Shown: positions 45,026 to 55,129 of the stretch, piece by piece
Position numbering within the stretch: position 1 is the first letter of the stretch
How the letters are laid out: each line of letters starts with the position of its first letter
NCBI RefSeq assembly: GCF_030296775.1
Contig: NZ_AP027742.1
Span: 496,001 to 560,000 of the forward strand
DNA length: 64,000 nt
Direction of reading: 5' to 3'
From: Claveliimonas bilis
Lineage (GTDB): Bacteria > Bacillota > Clostridia > Lachnospirales > Lachnospiraceae
Position numbers and translations under genes: made by a program
Notes under the pieces: model-generated
What the model was told of the DNA's origin: nothing
Databases searched by the model: none
Seen by the model: the letters and a program-made list of their open reading frames with translations, nothing else

Positions 45026-46277
45026 ATTTTTCTTCCCGGCGATGATCCTCCCATATTTTTTCCAGTGCACCGGGCGTTTCTATGAGAAGCTTTGTGCCTT
45101 CTGCCATGCATCTGGCAGCGTACAGCATCCCTTTGTGACCAATGCTCATGCCGGCCTGGCGGGCAGCAGCCCAGTGATGAAGAGGGGTTCCCTTGCACAT
45201 GGTGGCAGCGCTGATGGTGATCATAGGGACAACGTGGCTGACTTCGGAGGCATCCGTTCCGATGGCAATGGGAACGGGTTCATCTTCCAGCGGCTCCAGC
45301 CCTGTGAAATAAATGCCGTGATTGTTAAGCCCGGCTTCCCTGCTGATTTCGGCGGCAAAGTCCAGTTCTTCCTGTGTGTAAGTGGGAGTGTCGATTTTTG
45401 TCATGGCTTCGTAGTAAAGCTCGGTCAGTGCGCGGTTTATTTTCATTTCCCGACAGCTTTTTACCAGTTCGATGTCCACAGACGTTCCGGTCATGAGTGC
45501 AGCGCCCCGGGCGCAGTCATCCACCCTCCGGCTTGCCTCCTCTGTGCGGGATCTTAGGGAAGCGCGGATAAAGTAGTTCGTTTTTGCGGTATCGGGAACT
45601 ACATTGGCGGGGATGTGATTATCGATATAGGCATAATGCATCCTCACGTCGCCCGGTACATGTTCACGAAGATAATTGACGCCGATATTCATGAGCTCTG
45701 CAGCGTCCAGCGCGCTTCGGCCCTCTTCGGGGGATCGGGAAGCATGGGCGCTGACACCGTGAAATGTGTAGTTTTTTACGTCCTGTGCCTGCCAGATATC
45801 ATTGCTGATCCGGTTCCGGTCAAATGGATGCCACATGACGGCAACGTCCAGATCGTCAAATACGCCTGCTTTTGTCATGACGATCTTTCCAGACATGATT
45901 TCTTCAGCAGGGCAGCCGTAGACAAGGATAGTGCCGGGAGTTTTGGAAGTTTCCATATCATTTTTCAGAGCACAGGCAGCAGCGCATACGCCTGTGCCGA
46001 GAAGGTTATGCCCGCAGGCATGGCCGATTTCCGGAAAGGCGTCATACTCTGCCAGAAAGCCGAGGCGAGGAGAGCCATTTCCCCAGGTGGCGGTAAAAGC
46101 GGTGTCAATGCCGGCTGTTTTCCATGTTATTTGAAAGCCCTGATTTTCCAGGAAGGATGCAAGGCGCTTGGAAGAATAGGTTTCTTCATAAGCAAGCTCC
46201 GGGTGACAGAAAATATCATGGGATATATCCGTTAATTCTGCTTCGTGGGAAGCAATCCAGTCTGCAATTCTATTCAT
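45024..46277 (-). CDS. M20-family amidohydrolase (AbgB/aminoacylase-like)
   Basis: 417-residue zinc aminoacylase/carboxypeptidase. Metal-site segments are GHACGHNLLGTGV and CPAEEIMSGK. The dimerisation-domain start NYTFHGVSAHAS and the final GTDASEVSHVVPMITISAATM follow the AbgB-like branch. It would hydrolyse an N-acyl amino acid or an aminobenzoyl-glutamate-type amide. Monocistronic, transcribed toward the island. Substrate unknown. Confidence 0.9.
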   Translation of the reverse strand: MNRIADWIASHEAELTDISHDIFCHPELAYEETYSSKRLASFLENQGFQITWKTAGIDTAFTATWGNGSPRLGFLAEYDAFPEIGHACGHNLLGTGVCAAACALKNDMETSKTPGTILVYGCPAEEIMSGKIVMTKAGVFDDLDVAVMWHPFDRNRISNDIWQAQDVKNYTFHGVSAHASRSPEEGRSALDAAELMNIGVNYLREHVPGDVRMHYAYIDNHIPANVVPDTAKTNYFIRASLRSRTEEASRRVDDCARGAALMTGTSVDIELVKSCREMKINRALTELYYEAMTKIDTPTYTQEELDFAAEISREAGLNNHGIYFTGLEPLEDEPVPIAIGTDASEVSHVVPMITISAATMCKGTPLHHWAAARQAGMSIGHKGMLYAARCMAEGTKLLIETPGALEKIWEDHRREEK

Positions 46278-46512
46278 ATACGTTTTTCCTCATTGTTTTG
46301 ATTGGAAGAAGAGCTAAAAAACTCTTCGATTTAGTATAATAAAGTGACGAGTAAAGTATACAACAGATAATGGGAAAAAGAAAGTCAGGGGAGGTTTTGG
46401 GATAAACAAAATAGGAAAATCTTAAGGAAATCTTCTGTAAATTTTGATTGCTTTTCCTGTTACATGGGGATATTATAAATACTACAATTGCGAAAGCAGA
46501 GGTGAAAGAAGA

Positions 46513-47106
46513 ATGTTGCAGGAATTTATCGCGAAAGCGATTTGGTTTTTAAAGATATATTATGTGGAGAATCAGCTTCTGGTGCAGTTCCTTTTGCTTT
46601 TTGTGATTACGTATATGCTTCTTATGTACTGGCTGAACCCGAGGCTGTCTCCTGTTTTGAGAAAAGTACTGGCGATTTTCTGTCTGCTTGTAGAGCTGGC
46701 AGGCATCGCTTATTTCACATTGGGATTCCGGGAGATTGGCACATCTCATCGATATGAGCTGGAAATGTTCTGGTCCTATAAAGAGTGGATTTTTGGCGGA
46801 AATGTGGAACTTGGAATGGAAGTGATCAATAATATCGCTCTGTTTTTCCCGTTGGGATTCCTTTTGAATGATGCGCTGAAAAAGGCGTCTTTCTGGAAAG
46901 TGCTGATGCTGTCGATGTTTTTAAGCATTGCGGTAGAGAGTACTCAGCTTGTTTATAAGATCGGGCTGTTCGAACTGGATGATATCTTTAATAATACGAT
47001 GGGAGCAATGGCGGGATGGTGTCTCTTCCATATCCTGCGCTCTCCGGTGAGAAACCAGTGCCGGGTGCCGAAAAGAAGGAGACGGTATGCACAGGCGCGT
47101 TTGTAA
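46513..47106 (+). CDS. VanZ-family membrane protein 1
   Basis: 197-residue VanZ-like protein with about four membrane helices. The family core is NNIALFFPLGFLLNDAL, AVESTQLVYKIGLFELDDIFNNTMGA. The ATG at 46513 with AGAGGTGAAAGAAG is chosen; a frame extending to 46444 has no ribosome site. VanZ relatives affect teicoplanin sensitivity, but most have unknown roles. The Arg-rich C-terminus is cytoplasmic. Confidence 0.87.
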   Translation: MLQEFIAKAIWFLKIYYVENQLLVQFLLLFVITYMLLMYWLNPRLSPVLRKVLAIFCLLVELAGIAYFTLGFREIGTSHRYELEMFWSYKEWIFGGNVELGMEVINNIALFFPLGFLLNDALKKASFWKVLMLSMFLSIAVESTQLVYKIGLFELDDIFNNTMGAMAGWCLFHILRSPVRNQCRVPKRRRRYAQARL

Positions 47107-47275
47107 ATTGTCGGCTTATCCTTTTTCTCCTGGATCACGAGCGTGCTCTGAAAAAGAAGGAATAATAAAAGAAAAGGCACGTTAACTGACTGTATTCTGC
47201 GTGAAGCCGTACGCAGTTTCGCGGTGATTTCCTTATATAATCTATAGAAACTATAGAAAAAGGAGGTCACACGTG

Positions 47276-48226
47276 ATGGTGAACGAAAACATGGAATTTG
47301 AGGTGATTGTCCGGCAGTGGCTGGATAATGTAAGGCTTCGCGTTAAAGAATCTTCCTATGTAAAGTATAATAATCTGGTGCGCAACCACATTTTGCCTCA
47401 GCTTGGCAGTGTGAAAGCGGGACAGATGACAACCGCTGTCGTAGAAGCGTTTGTACAGGATAAGCTGTCCGGAGGAAATTTGCGGGGAGAGGCCTTGTCG
47501 GGGAAAACAGTCAAGGATATTTTGACGCTGCTCAAGGAAATCTGCCGTTATGCATCTTATTGGGATGTGGAATTTCCCTGCCATTTCGAACTGATACGGC
47601 TGAAAAACTGTGACAGTCAGATCCATATCCTGGAGAGGCAGGAGCAGAGGAAGCTGGAGCGATTCCTGATGAGTGATGAAAGCCTGACTAAGACGGGAGT
47701 TCTTTTGAGTCTGTATATGGGGCTTAGGCTGGGAGAAGTCTGTGCGCTGAAAAAGGAAAACATTATTAATAAGGAAGAACTTCTGCAGGTGCGTTTTACT
47801 ATGCAGAGAATACAGGATGTAAAAATGAGCGGGGGAAGGAAGACCAAGATCATTGTGACAGAGCCGAAGAGCAGCTGTTCGAGAAGGGATATTCCGATCC
47901 CCTTCTTTTTGCAGGAAAGATTGAAAACTCTGGAGAAATCTCCGGAAAATGCATATGTCCTTACGGGTACGGCAGATAAATTTATTGAGCCGAGAACCAT
48001 GGAAAATATTTTTAAGCGGTATCTTAGGGAATGCCGGATGAATGAGATCAATTACCATGCGCTTCGCCACACGTTTGCCACCAGATGCATTGAAGAGGGG
48101 TTCGATATTAAATCTTTAAGTGAAATTCTGGGACATGCCAATGTAAATATTACGCTGAACCGGTATGTGCATTCTTCTATGGAACAAAAAAGAAAGCATA
48201 TGGACCGGTTGTGTGTCAGTCCTTGA
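47276..48226 (+). CDS. Tyrosine recombinase / integrase
   Basis: 316-residue phage-type integrase. N-terminal SAM-like DNA-binding domain (about 5-105). The catalytic domain has SLYMGLRLGEVCALK (first Arg), NYHALRHTFATRC (His-x-x-Arg), LSEILGHANVNITLNRYVH (His and nucleophile Tyr). AGGAGG precedes both a GTG at 47273 and the ATG at 47276. No excisionase or attachment site is obvious, and it is squeezed between two VanZ genes. A domesticated or site-specific chromosomal recombinase is possible. Confidence 0.9.
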   Translation: MVNENMEFEVIVRQWLDNVRLRVKESSYVKYNNLVRNHILPQLGSVKAGQMTTAVVEAFVQDKLSGGNLRGEALSGKTVKDILTLLKEICRYASYWDVEFPCHFELIRLKNCDSQIHILERQEQRKLERFLMSDESLTKTGVLLSLYMGLRLGEVCALKKENIINKEELLQVRFTMQRIQDVKMSGGRKTKIIVTEPKSSCSRRDIPIPFFLQERLKTLEKSPENAYVLTGTADKFIEPRTMENIFKRYLRECRMNEINYHALRHTFATRCIEEGFDIKSLSEILGHANVNITLNRYVHSSMEQKRKHMDRLCVSP

Positions 48227-48250
48227 CATGGGAAAGAGAATCGCTATAAT
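48223..48250 (+). promoter_or_regulatory. Consensus promoter for VanZ protein 2
   Basis: TTGACA (48223-48228), 16-bp spacer, TATAAT (48245-48250). The -35 overlaps the integrase stop codon. Confidence 0.85.
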
Positions 48251-48286
48251 AATCAGAAGAAAAGCAGCGGAAGGAATGGAAATGAA

Positions 48287-48799
48287 TTGAAACGAAAAGT
48301 ATTGACAGCGGCGGTCTTTTTCTGGATGTGTCTGATCTTCTGGTTTTCGGCACAGCCGGCGGATGAATCCAGCAATATGAGTCTTTCGGTTGGGAAAATA
48401 GTAGGAGAGATTTTCGTGCCTGATTATGATAAATGGACAGAAAAGGAACAGGAAGCATTTGCCGAGCGAATAGATTATCCGGTGAGAAAGGCGGCCCATG
48501 CCACAGAATACGCCTGTTTTGCAGTTCTCCTTATGGGAATGTACCAAAGTTATGGGCTGGCAGGCAGAAGACAGATCATTGCCAGTTTTTTGTCGGCGGC
48601 GGCTTATGCGGCAACTGATGAATTTCATCAGCTCTTTGTGCCGGGCAGAGGATGCAGAGTTACAGATGTGCTGATCGACAGTCTTGGGGCGGCGGCAGGT
48701 ATATTGCTCTTTCTTGCAGTGAGTTTTCTGCTTGCCCGGCCGGCGCATTGCAGGAAAGAAGCAGAAAATGTAGTATCGGGAACAGAAAAAACCACATAA
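48287..48799 (+). CDS. VanZ-family membrane protein 2
   Basis: 170 residues, starting at a TTG (48287) after GGAAGGAATGGAAATGAA. The family core RKAAHATEYACFAVLLMG, AYAATDEFHQLFVPGRGCRVTDVLIDSLGAAAG is complete, with three to four membrane helices. It is a different VanZ branch from the 46513 protein (phosphotransbutyrylase-adjacent type). Role unknown. Confidence 0.87.
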   Translation: MKRKVLTAAVFFWMCLIFWFSAQPADESSNMSLSVGKIVGEIFVPDYDKWTEKEQEAFAERIDYPVRKAAHATEYACFAVLLMGMYQSYGLAGRRQIIASFLSAAAYAATDEFHQLFVPGRGCRVTDVLIDSLGAAAGILLFLAVSFLLARPAHCRKEAENVVSGTEKTT

Positions 48800-48825
48800 T
48801 ATAGTAAATTTCCAGCTTATTACAC

Positions 48826-48854
48826 TTTTAACGCACAGGCTTTTGTGGTATAAT
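48826..48854 (+). promoter_or_regulatory. Extended -10 promoter of a probable structured RNA
   Basis: TTTTAA at 48826-48831, a 17-bp spacer, and TATAAT at 48849-48854 preceded by TGG. The -10 lies inside an 11-bp perfect inverted repeat (GGTATAATAAC, 48847-48857, with 48867-48877). Confidence 0.65.
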
Positions 48855-48860
48855 AACGGC

Positions 48861-49045
48861 AGCGCGGTTATTATACCTGCGCATAGGGCAGTTTTTGTGG
48901 AACCGCAGAAATCCACTGCGCATCCGTCGGGCATATTATGGCGGCAACCAAGTGTTTTGGGACGGGAAAAGCCAAGGGAGTATTAAGCATAGAAAACGCC
49001 GTCAGGCGAAAGAAAAATGCAGGGCAGGAAGCCCTGTATTTTCTT
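48861..49045 (+). ncRNA. Candidate structured non-coding RNA, about 185 nt
   Basis: A non-coding block between the VanZ and DUF1016 genes with its own promoter and an intrinsic terminator (ATGCAGGGC 49017-49025 with GCCCTGTAT 49031-49039, then T-rich). Internal helices can form: GTGG/CCAC with GCGCA/TGCGC near 48880-48920, and CCGTC/GACGG enclosing CCAA/TTGG near 48924-48965. No conserved family (6S, SRP, tmRNA, RNase P, common riboswitches) is matched. It could also be a leader of the next gene. Confidence 0.5.
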
Positions 49046-49159
49046 TATGGTGGCTGGCGTCGTACATTTCTTAATGGGTTTGAAAAAAGAGATTGGTTTA
49101 TGATAAAATAGAGAAGCATAAGTTTTCTTTTGGTAGAAATACTAATTGGAGGAGCATCC

Positions 49160-50218
49160 ATGACAAGTAGAGAGGTTAGCTTTGTGGTAACAGAGGATTA
49201 TAGAGCTTGGATAGAGAACATAAAACAAAAAATCAGGCAGAGCCAAATTAAGGCATCTGTGAAAGTGAATTATGCTATGCTGGATTTGTATTGGGATATA
49301 GGCAGAGACATTGTGATAAAACAGAAAACTGCTAAATGGGGAGATGCTTTTCTGCCTGCTATGAGCAAAGATTTGAAAAAAACATTTCCGAATATGTCGG
49401 GTTTTTCTGTTCAGAATTTAAAAAGTATTCGTTATTGGTATAAATTCTATAACATTGATGAAAATGGTTTACAAGCTGTAAGCCAAACGGACATGATAGA
49501 AAAAATGGTAAAAAGCATTCCGTGGGGCCATAATCAGCGAATTGTTTATAAATGCCAAAGCATTCCGGAAGCATTATTCTATGTGCAGAAAACAATGGAC
49601 AACGGGTGGAGCAGATCAGTATTAGAACATCAGATTGATAGCGGACTCTATGATAGGCAGGGGAAAGCAATTACTAATTTTTCTGTAAAACTTCCAGAGC
49701 CTCAATCAGACTTGGCAGTGCAGACTTTGAAAAATCCATATAATTTTGATTTCCTCACACTCCGAGAAGAATACGATGAAAAAGAATTAGAAGATGCCCT
49801 TGTTAACCAAATTACGCAATTTTTACTGGAGCTTGGCACAGGATTTTCCTATATGGGCAGACAAGTCCATATTCGTGTTGGAGAAAGCGATTTTTATATT
49901 GATTTGCTTTTCTACCATGCCCGTCTGCATTGTTATGTGGTGGTAGAATTGAAAACTGAAAAGTTTAAGCCGGAGTTTGCGGGAAAATTAAATTTTTATG
50001 TAACTGCTGTTAATAAACAGATGAAGGCATTCCAGGATAATCCGACTATTGGAATACTCATTTGTAAAGATAAAGACGATGTTGTCGCAGAATATGCTCT
50101 TGACGATATATCACAGCCTATCGGGATTGCAGAATATGAATTGACAAAGGTACTGCGTGAGGAGTTTAAAAGTAGTCTGCCGACAGTAGAAGAAATTGAA
50201 AACGAGCTGTCTGAGTAA
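49160..50218 (+). CDS. YhcG-type DUF1016 / PDDEXK nuclease-domain protein
   Basis: 352-residue protein. The N-terminal DUF1016 part begins at KVNYAMLDLYWDIGRDIV and includes GFSVQNLKSIRYWYKF and IPWGHNQRIVYK. The C-terminal nuclease domain has DFYIDLLFYHARLHCYVVVELKTEKFKPEFAGKLNFY, the D...ExK motif. Such proteins accompany restriction and mobile systems, but this copy stands alone. The ATG at 49160 follows GGAGGAGC. Confidence 0.92.
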   Translation: MTSREVSFVVTEDYRAWIENIKQKIRQSQIKASVKVNYAMLDLYWDIGRDIVIKQKTAKWGDAFLPAMSKDLKKTFPNMSGFSVQNLKSIRYWYKFYNIDENGLQAVSQTDMIEKMVKSIPWGHNQRIVYKCQSIPEALFYVQKTMDNGWSRSVLEHQIDSGLYDRQGKAITNFSVKLPEPQSDLAVQTLKNPYNFDFLTLREEYDEKELEDALVNQITQFLLELGTGFSYMGRQVHIRVGESDFYIDLLFYHARLHCYVVVELKTEKFKPEFAGKLNFYVTAVNKQMKAFQDNPTIGILICKDKDDVVAEYALDDISQPIGIAEYELTKVLREEFKSSLPTVEEIENELSE

Positions 50219-50247
50219 ATTGGCTTACAACTTGTAAGCCAATTTGT
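50218..50247 (+). terminator. Terminator after the DUF1016 gene
   Basis: AATTGGCTTACAA (50218-50230) is the inverse complement of 50232-50244; TTTG follows. The stem is strong and the T tract short. Confidence 0.65.
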
Positions 50248-50363
50248 CAAAATTAAAATTGCATATTTTTTTAACATAGCTGAGAGGTGTTCATTGTGAA
50301 AACCCTTCAGCTTTTCTATTTAAAGGGAAAGTCCCATTTTTTCAGGAATTTTGGGCTATCCCC

Positions 50364-50392
50364 TTGACTTTTCGGTTTAGACATAATAGAAT
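50364..50392 (+). promoter_or_regulatory. Promoter of the str operon
   Basis: TTGACT (50364-50369), 17-bp spacer, TAGAAT (50387-50392). About 100 nt of leader precede rpsL. Confidence 0.8.
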
Positions 50393-50432
50393 AATCTAGC
50401 GCGTATAAAAATGTGCAGTATTTTTTTGCGCG

Positions 50433-50456
50433 TTTTAAACGGAATGACGTTTAAAA
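50433..50456 (+). promoter_or_regulatory. Leader hairpin before rpsL
   Basis: TTTTAAACG (50433-50441) and CGTTTAAAA (50448-50456) form a perfect 9-bp stem within the rpsL leader; no U tract follows directly. It may take part in leader control. Confidence 0.45.
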
Positions 50457-50493
50457 ACCCGTAACTTATTTTTATCGTAGGAGGTGAAAAGAA

Positions 50494-50916
50494 ATGCCAA
50501 CATTTAACCAGTTAGTAAGAAAAGGACGTCAGACATCTGTAAAGAAGTCAACAGCACCGGCACTTCAGAAAGGATACAACTCCCTGAAGAAGAGAGCGAC
50601 AGACGCATCTGCACCGCAGAAGAGAGGCGTTTGTACAGCTGTTAAGACAGCGACACCTAAGAAACCTAACTCAGCTCTTAGAAAGATCGCCAGAGTTCGT
50701 CTGTCTAACGGAATCGAAGTAACAAGCTATATTCCGGGAGAAGGACATAACCTTCAGGAGCATAGTGTTGTTCTGATCCGTGGAGGGCGTGTTAAGGACC
50801 TTCCAGGTACAAGATACCACATCGTAAGAGGAACACTTGATACAGCAGGTGTTGCCAAGAGAAGACAGGCTCGTTCCAAATACGGAGCAAAGAGACCGAA
50901 AGACGCAAAGAAATAA
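50494..50916 (+). CDS. rpsL: 30S ribosomal protein S12
   Basis: 140 residues, normal length. The decoding-centre sequence [17 protein letters not shown] is present, with the usual Lys of streptomycin-sensitive S12. [21 protein letters not shown] and the basic end are conserved. First gene of the str operon. Confidence 0.98.
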   Translation: MPTFNQLVRKGRQTSVKKSTAPALQKGYNSLKKRATDASAPQKRGVCTAVKTATPKKPNSALRKIARVRLSNGIEVTSYIPGEGHNLQEHSVVLIRGGRVKDLPGTRYHIVRGTLDTAGVAKRRQARSKYGAKRPKDAKK

Positions 50917-51068
50917 GCTCTTAGTAAATGTAAGAGAAAATTGTAGTCACAAACAGAACTATGATGAAGTAAGTTACAGGTATTACGGATAGAAGAAAGC
51001 GTTTCTTCCTGCCGTATGGCCTGTGCACTACACTGTATCATTAGAAAGACACATGTGAGTACCGATGA

Positions 51069-51569
<501 letters not shown>

Positions 51570-51584
51570 TAGGAGGAAGAGACC

Positions 51585-53702
51585 TTGGCTGGAAGAGAAT
51601 ATCCATTGGAGAGAACCAGAAATATTGGTATTATGGCTCATATCGATGCTGGTAAGACAACATTGACAGAGCGTATTCTGTATTACACTGGTGTTAACTA
51701 CAAAATTGGTGATACTCATGAAGGTACTGCTACCATGGACTGGATGGAGCAGGAGCAGGAAAGAGGTATTACAATTACTTCAGCCGCTACTACATGTCAC
51801 TGGACTCTGGAAGAAAAGACAAAGCCGAAAAAAGGTGCTTTGGAACATCGTATCAATATCATTGATACCCCGGGCCACGTTGACTTTACAGTAGAGGTTG
51901 AGCGTTCACTTCGCGTACTTGACGGTGCGGTGGGCGTATTCTGTGCTAAAGGCGGTGTAGAACCTCAGTCAGAAAACGTATGGCGTCAGGCTGACACATA
52001 CAATGTACCACGTATGGCCTTCATCAATAAAATGGACATCCTGGGTGCTGACTTTTACAACGCAGTAGAGCAGATTAAGACAAGATTAGGTAAAAATGCA
52101 ATCTGTCTTCAGCTGCCAATTGGCAAAGAAGATGATTTCAAGGGAATTATCGACCTGATGGAAATGCAGGCTTATATCTACAATGATGATAAAGGTGATG
52201 ACATTTCCGTTACAGATATCCCGGATGATATGAAAGACGATGCAGAACTGTATCATACAGAACTTGTAGAGAAGATCTGCGAGCTGGATGATGACCTGAT
52301 GATGGAGTATCTGGAAGGTGAAGAGCCGTCCGTTGATGCACTGAAAGCAGTTCTCCGCAAAGCTACATGCGAATGTACAGCTGTTCCTGTATGCTGTGGA
52401 TCTGCATACAGAAACAAAGGTGTTCAGAAACTTCTGGATGCTGTTCTTGAATACATGCCGGCTCCGACTGATATCCCTGCTATCAAGGGTCAGGACGAAG
52501 ACGGAAATGAAGTTGAGAGACATTCTTCTGATGAAGAGCCGTTCTCCGCTCTCGTATTCAAGATTATGACAGACCCGTTCGTAGGTAAGCTGGCATATTT
52601 CAGAGTTTATTCAGGAACTGTAAATTCCGGTTCCTATGTATTAAACGCAACAAAAGGCAAGAAGGAACGTGTAGGACGTATCCTTCAGATGCACGCAAAT
52701 AAGAGACAGGAGCTGGATAAGGTTTACTCCGGAGATATCGCTGCAGCGATCGGATTTAAGTTCTCTACAACAGGTGATACAATCTGTGATGAGCAGCATC
52801 CGGTAATCCTGGAGTCCATGGAGTTCCCGGAACCTGTTATCGAGCTTGCTATCGAGCCTAAGACAAAGGCTTCCCAGGGTAAACTTGGTGAGTCTCTTGC
52901 AAAACTTGCAGAAGAAGACCCGACATTCCGTGCTCATACAGATCAGGAAACAGGTCAGACAATCATCGCTGGTATGGGTGAGCTCCACCTGGAGATCATC
53001 GTAGACCGTCTGCTTCGTGAATTTAAGGTAGAAGCTAATGTAGGTGCACCACAGGTTGCTTACAAAGAGGCGTTTACTAAAGCAGTTGATGTAGACAGCA
53101 AGTATGCAAAACAGTCTGGTGGACGTGGACAGTACGGACATTGTAAAGTAAAATTCGAGCCAATGGATGTCAACGGTGAGGAGACATACAAGTTCGAGTC
53201 TACTGTAGTCGGAGGAGCAATTCCGAAGGAATACATCCCGGCAGTAGGCGAAGGTATCGAAGAAGCAATGAAATCCGGTATCCTCGGCGGATTCCCGGTA
53301 GTCGGACTGCACGCTACTGTTTATGATGGTTCTTACCATGAAGTCGACTCCAGTGAAATGGCATTCCACATTGCCGGATCCCTGGCATTCAAGGATGCGA
53401 TGAAGAAAGCTGCTCCTGTACTTCTTGAGCCTATTATGAAGGTAGAAGTAACTATGCCGGAAGAATACATGGGAGATATCATCGGTGATATCAACTCACG
53501 CCGTGGACAGATCGAAGGTATGGATGATCTGGGCGGAGGAAAGATCGTACGTGCACACGTACCGCTTTCCGAAATGTTTGGCTATTCCACAGACTTACGT
53601 TCCAGAACACAGGGACGTGGTAACTACTCTATGTTCTTCGAGAGTTACAAACCGGTTCCGAAATCTGTTCAGGAAAAAGTTCTGTCAGGAAAAAATGAAT
53701 AA
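51585..53702 (+). CDS. fusA: Elongation factor G
   Basis: 705-residue translocase GTPase with a TTG start after AGGAGG. G1 [10 protein letters not shown]2/G3 [11 protein letters not shown] and [10 protein letters not shown]4 FINKMD. Domains II-V follow in full, including the domain IV loop [11 protein letters not shown]. 15 bp after rpsG. Confidence 0.98.
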   Translation: MAGREYPLERTRNIGIMAHIDAGKTTLTERILYYTGVNYKIGDTHEGTATMDWMEQEQERGITITSAATTCHWTLEEKTKPKKGALEHRINIIDTPGHVDFTVEVERSLRVLDGAVGVFCAKGGVEPQSENVWRQADTYNVPRMAFINKMDILGADFYNAVEQIKTRLGKNAICLQLPIGKEDDFKGIIDLMEMQAYIYNDDKGDDISVTDIPDDMKDDAELYHTELVEKICELDDDLMMEYLEGEEPSVDALKAVLRKATCECTAVPVCCGSAYRNKGVQKLLDAVLEYMPAPTDIPAIKGQDEDGNEVERHSSDEEPFSALVFKIMTDPFVGKLAYFRVYSGTVNSGSYVLNATKGKKERVGRILQMHANKRQELDKVYSGDIAAAIGFKFSTTGDTICDEQHPVILESMEFPEPVIELAIEPKTKASQGKLGESLAKLAEEDPTFRAHTDQETGQTIIAGMGELHLEIIVDRLLREFKVEANVGAPQVAYKEAFTKAVDVDSKYAKQSGGRGQYGHCKVKFEPMDVNGEETYKFESTVVGGAIPKEYIPAVGEGIEEAMKSGILGGFPVVGLHATVYDGSYHEVDSSEMAFHIAGSLAFKDAMKKAAPVLLEPIMKVEVTMPEEYMGDIIGDINSRRGQIEGMDDLGGGKIVRAHVPLSEMFGYSTDLRSRTQGRGNYSMFFESYKPVPKSVQEKVLSGKNE

Positions 53703-53739
53703 TTCCCGCGTATTTTCTTTGAAAAAGTGCGAAAAAGGC

Positions 53740-53768
53740 TTGAAAATCAAGGGGATATGAAATATAAT
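53740..53768 (+). promoter_or_regulatory. Separate promoter for tuf
   Basis: TTGAAA (53740-53745), 17-bp spacer, TATAAT (53763-53768), in the 139-bp gap between fusA and tuf. Confidence 0.75.
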
Positions 53769-53841
53769 CAGAAATAGCCGAGTAAACTGAAAAATCATGA
53801 AAAATGCCCGAAAGGGCGGTTGAATAAGGAGGACATTCAAA

Positions 53842-55035
53842 ATGGCAAAAGCTAAATTTGAAAGAACAAAACCACATTGTAATATTGGTACCATCGGCCA
53901 CGTTGACCATGGTAAAACAACTCTTACAGCAGCTATCACAAAAGTTCTTTCCCACAGAGTATCTGGTAACGCAGAGGTTGCATTCGACAACATCGATAAA
54001 GCTCCGGAAGAAAGAGAACGTGGTATCACAATTTCTACAGCTCACGTTGAGTATGAGACAGAGAAACGTCACTACGCTCACGTAGACTGCCCGGGACATG
54101 CTGACTACGTTAAGAACATGATCACAGGTGCTGCTCAGATGGATGGAGCTATCCTGGTTGTTGCTGCTACAGACGGTGTTATGGCTCAGACAAGAGAGCA
54201 CATCCTTCTGTCTCGTCAGGTAGGTGTACCTTACATCGTTGTATTCATGAACAAATGTGATATGGTAGATGACGAAGAACTTCTTGAATTAGTAGAGATG
54301 GAAATTCGTGAACTGCTTGATGAATATGAATTCCCGGGAGATGACACACCGATCATCCAGGGATCCGCTCTGAAAGCTCTGGAAGATCCAGACGGAGAGT
54401 GGGGAGATAAGATCATGGAGCTGATGGATGCAGTTGATTCTTATATTCCAGATCCACAGCGTGCTACAGATCAGCCGTTCCTGATGCCTGTAGAGGACGT
54501 ATTCTCTATCACAGGACGTGGAACAGTTGCTACAGGTAGAGTAGAGCGTGGTACACTGCATGTATCCGACGAAGTTGAAATCGTTGGTATCCATGAAGAG
54601 AAACAGAAAACAGTTGTAACAGGTGTTGAGATGTTCCGTAAGCTGCTTGATGAGGCACAGGCTGGTGACAACATCGGTGCTCTGCTTCGTGGTGTTCAGA
54701 GAACAGACATCGAAAGAGGTCAGGTTCTTGTTAAACCAGGTTCTGTAACATGCCATACAAAGTTTACAGCACAGGTTTACGTTCTGACAAAAGATGAAGG
54801 TGGACGTCATACTCCATTCTTCAACAACTATCGTCCACAGTTCTACTTCAGAACAACAGACGTAACAGGTGTTTGCAACCTGCCGGACGGTGTTGAAATG
54901 TGCATGCCTGGTGACAACGTAGAAATGTCAATCGAACTGATTCACCCAGTTGCTATGGAGCAGGGACTTCGTTTCGCTATCCGTGAAGGCGGACGTACAG
55001 TAGGATCAGGACGTGTTGCTACAATCATTGAGTAA
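53842..55035 (+). CDS. tuf: Elongation factor Tu
   Basis: 397 residues, full-length EF-Tu. GTP motifs [10 protein letters not shown], the switch segment [23 protein letters not shown] and MNKCDMVD, then domains II and III ending SGRVATIIE. Strong AAGGAGGACA ribosome site. An own promoter and a clean terminator allow high expression. Confidence 0.98.
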   Translation: MAKAKFERTKPHCNIGTIGHVDHGKTTLTAAITKVLSHRVSGNAEVAFDNIDKAPEERERGITISTAHVEYETEKRHYAHVDCPGHADYVKNMITGAAQMDGAILVVAATDGVMAQTREHILLSRQVGVPYIVVFMNKCDMVDDEELLELVEMEIRELLDEYEFPGDDTPIIQGSALKALEDPDGEWGDKIMELMDAVDSYIPDPQRATDQPFLMPVEDVFSITGRGTVATGRVERGTLHVSDEVEIVGIHEEKQKTVVTGVEMFRKLLDEAQAGDNIGALLRGVQRTDIERGQVLVKPGSVTCHTKFTAQVYVLTKDEGGRHTPFFNNYRPQFYFRTTDVTGVCNLPDGVEMCMPGDNVEMSIELIHPVAMEQGLRFAIREGGRTVGSGRVATIIE

Positions 55036-55063
55036 TCATTGATAGGAGTAATATAAAAATTCA

Positions 55064-55095
55064 CCCTCAGAAAGTTATGCTTTCTGAGGGTTTTT
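55064..55095 (+). terminator. Intrinsic terminator after tuf
   Basis: CCCTCAGAAAG (55064-55074) with CTTTCTGAGGG (55080-55090), loop TTATG, then five T. Confidence 0.95.
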
Positions 55096-55129
55096 GAATT
55101 TGCAGCGCTGGCTAAAAGGAGGGATTTCC

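Noticed and set aside
48880-49010. Resemblance of GGCAACC...GGGACGGGAAAAGCC to a c-di-GMP-I riboswitch, and 6S RNA by size
   Set aside because: The second c-di-GMP-I domain (GGTAGGTAGCGGGG-like) is missing, and the fold is not the long rod with central bubble expected for 6S.
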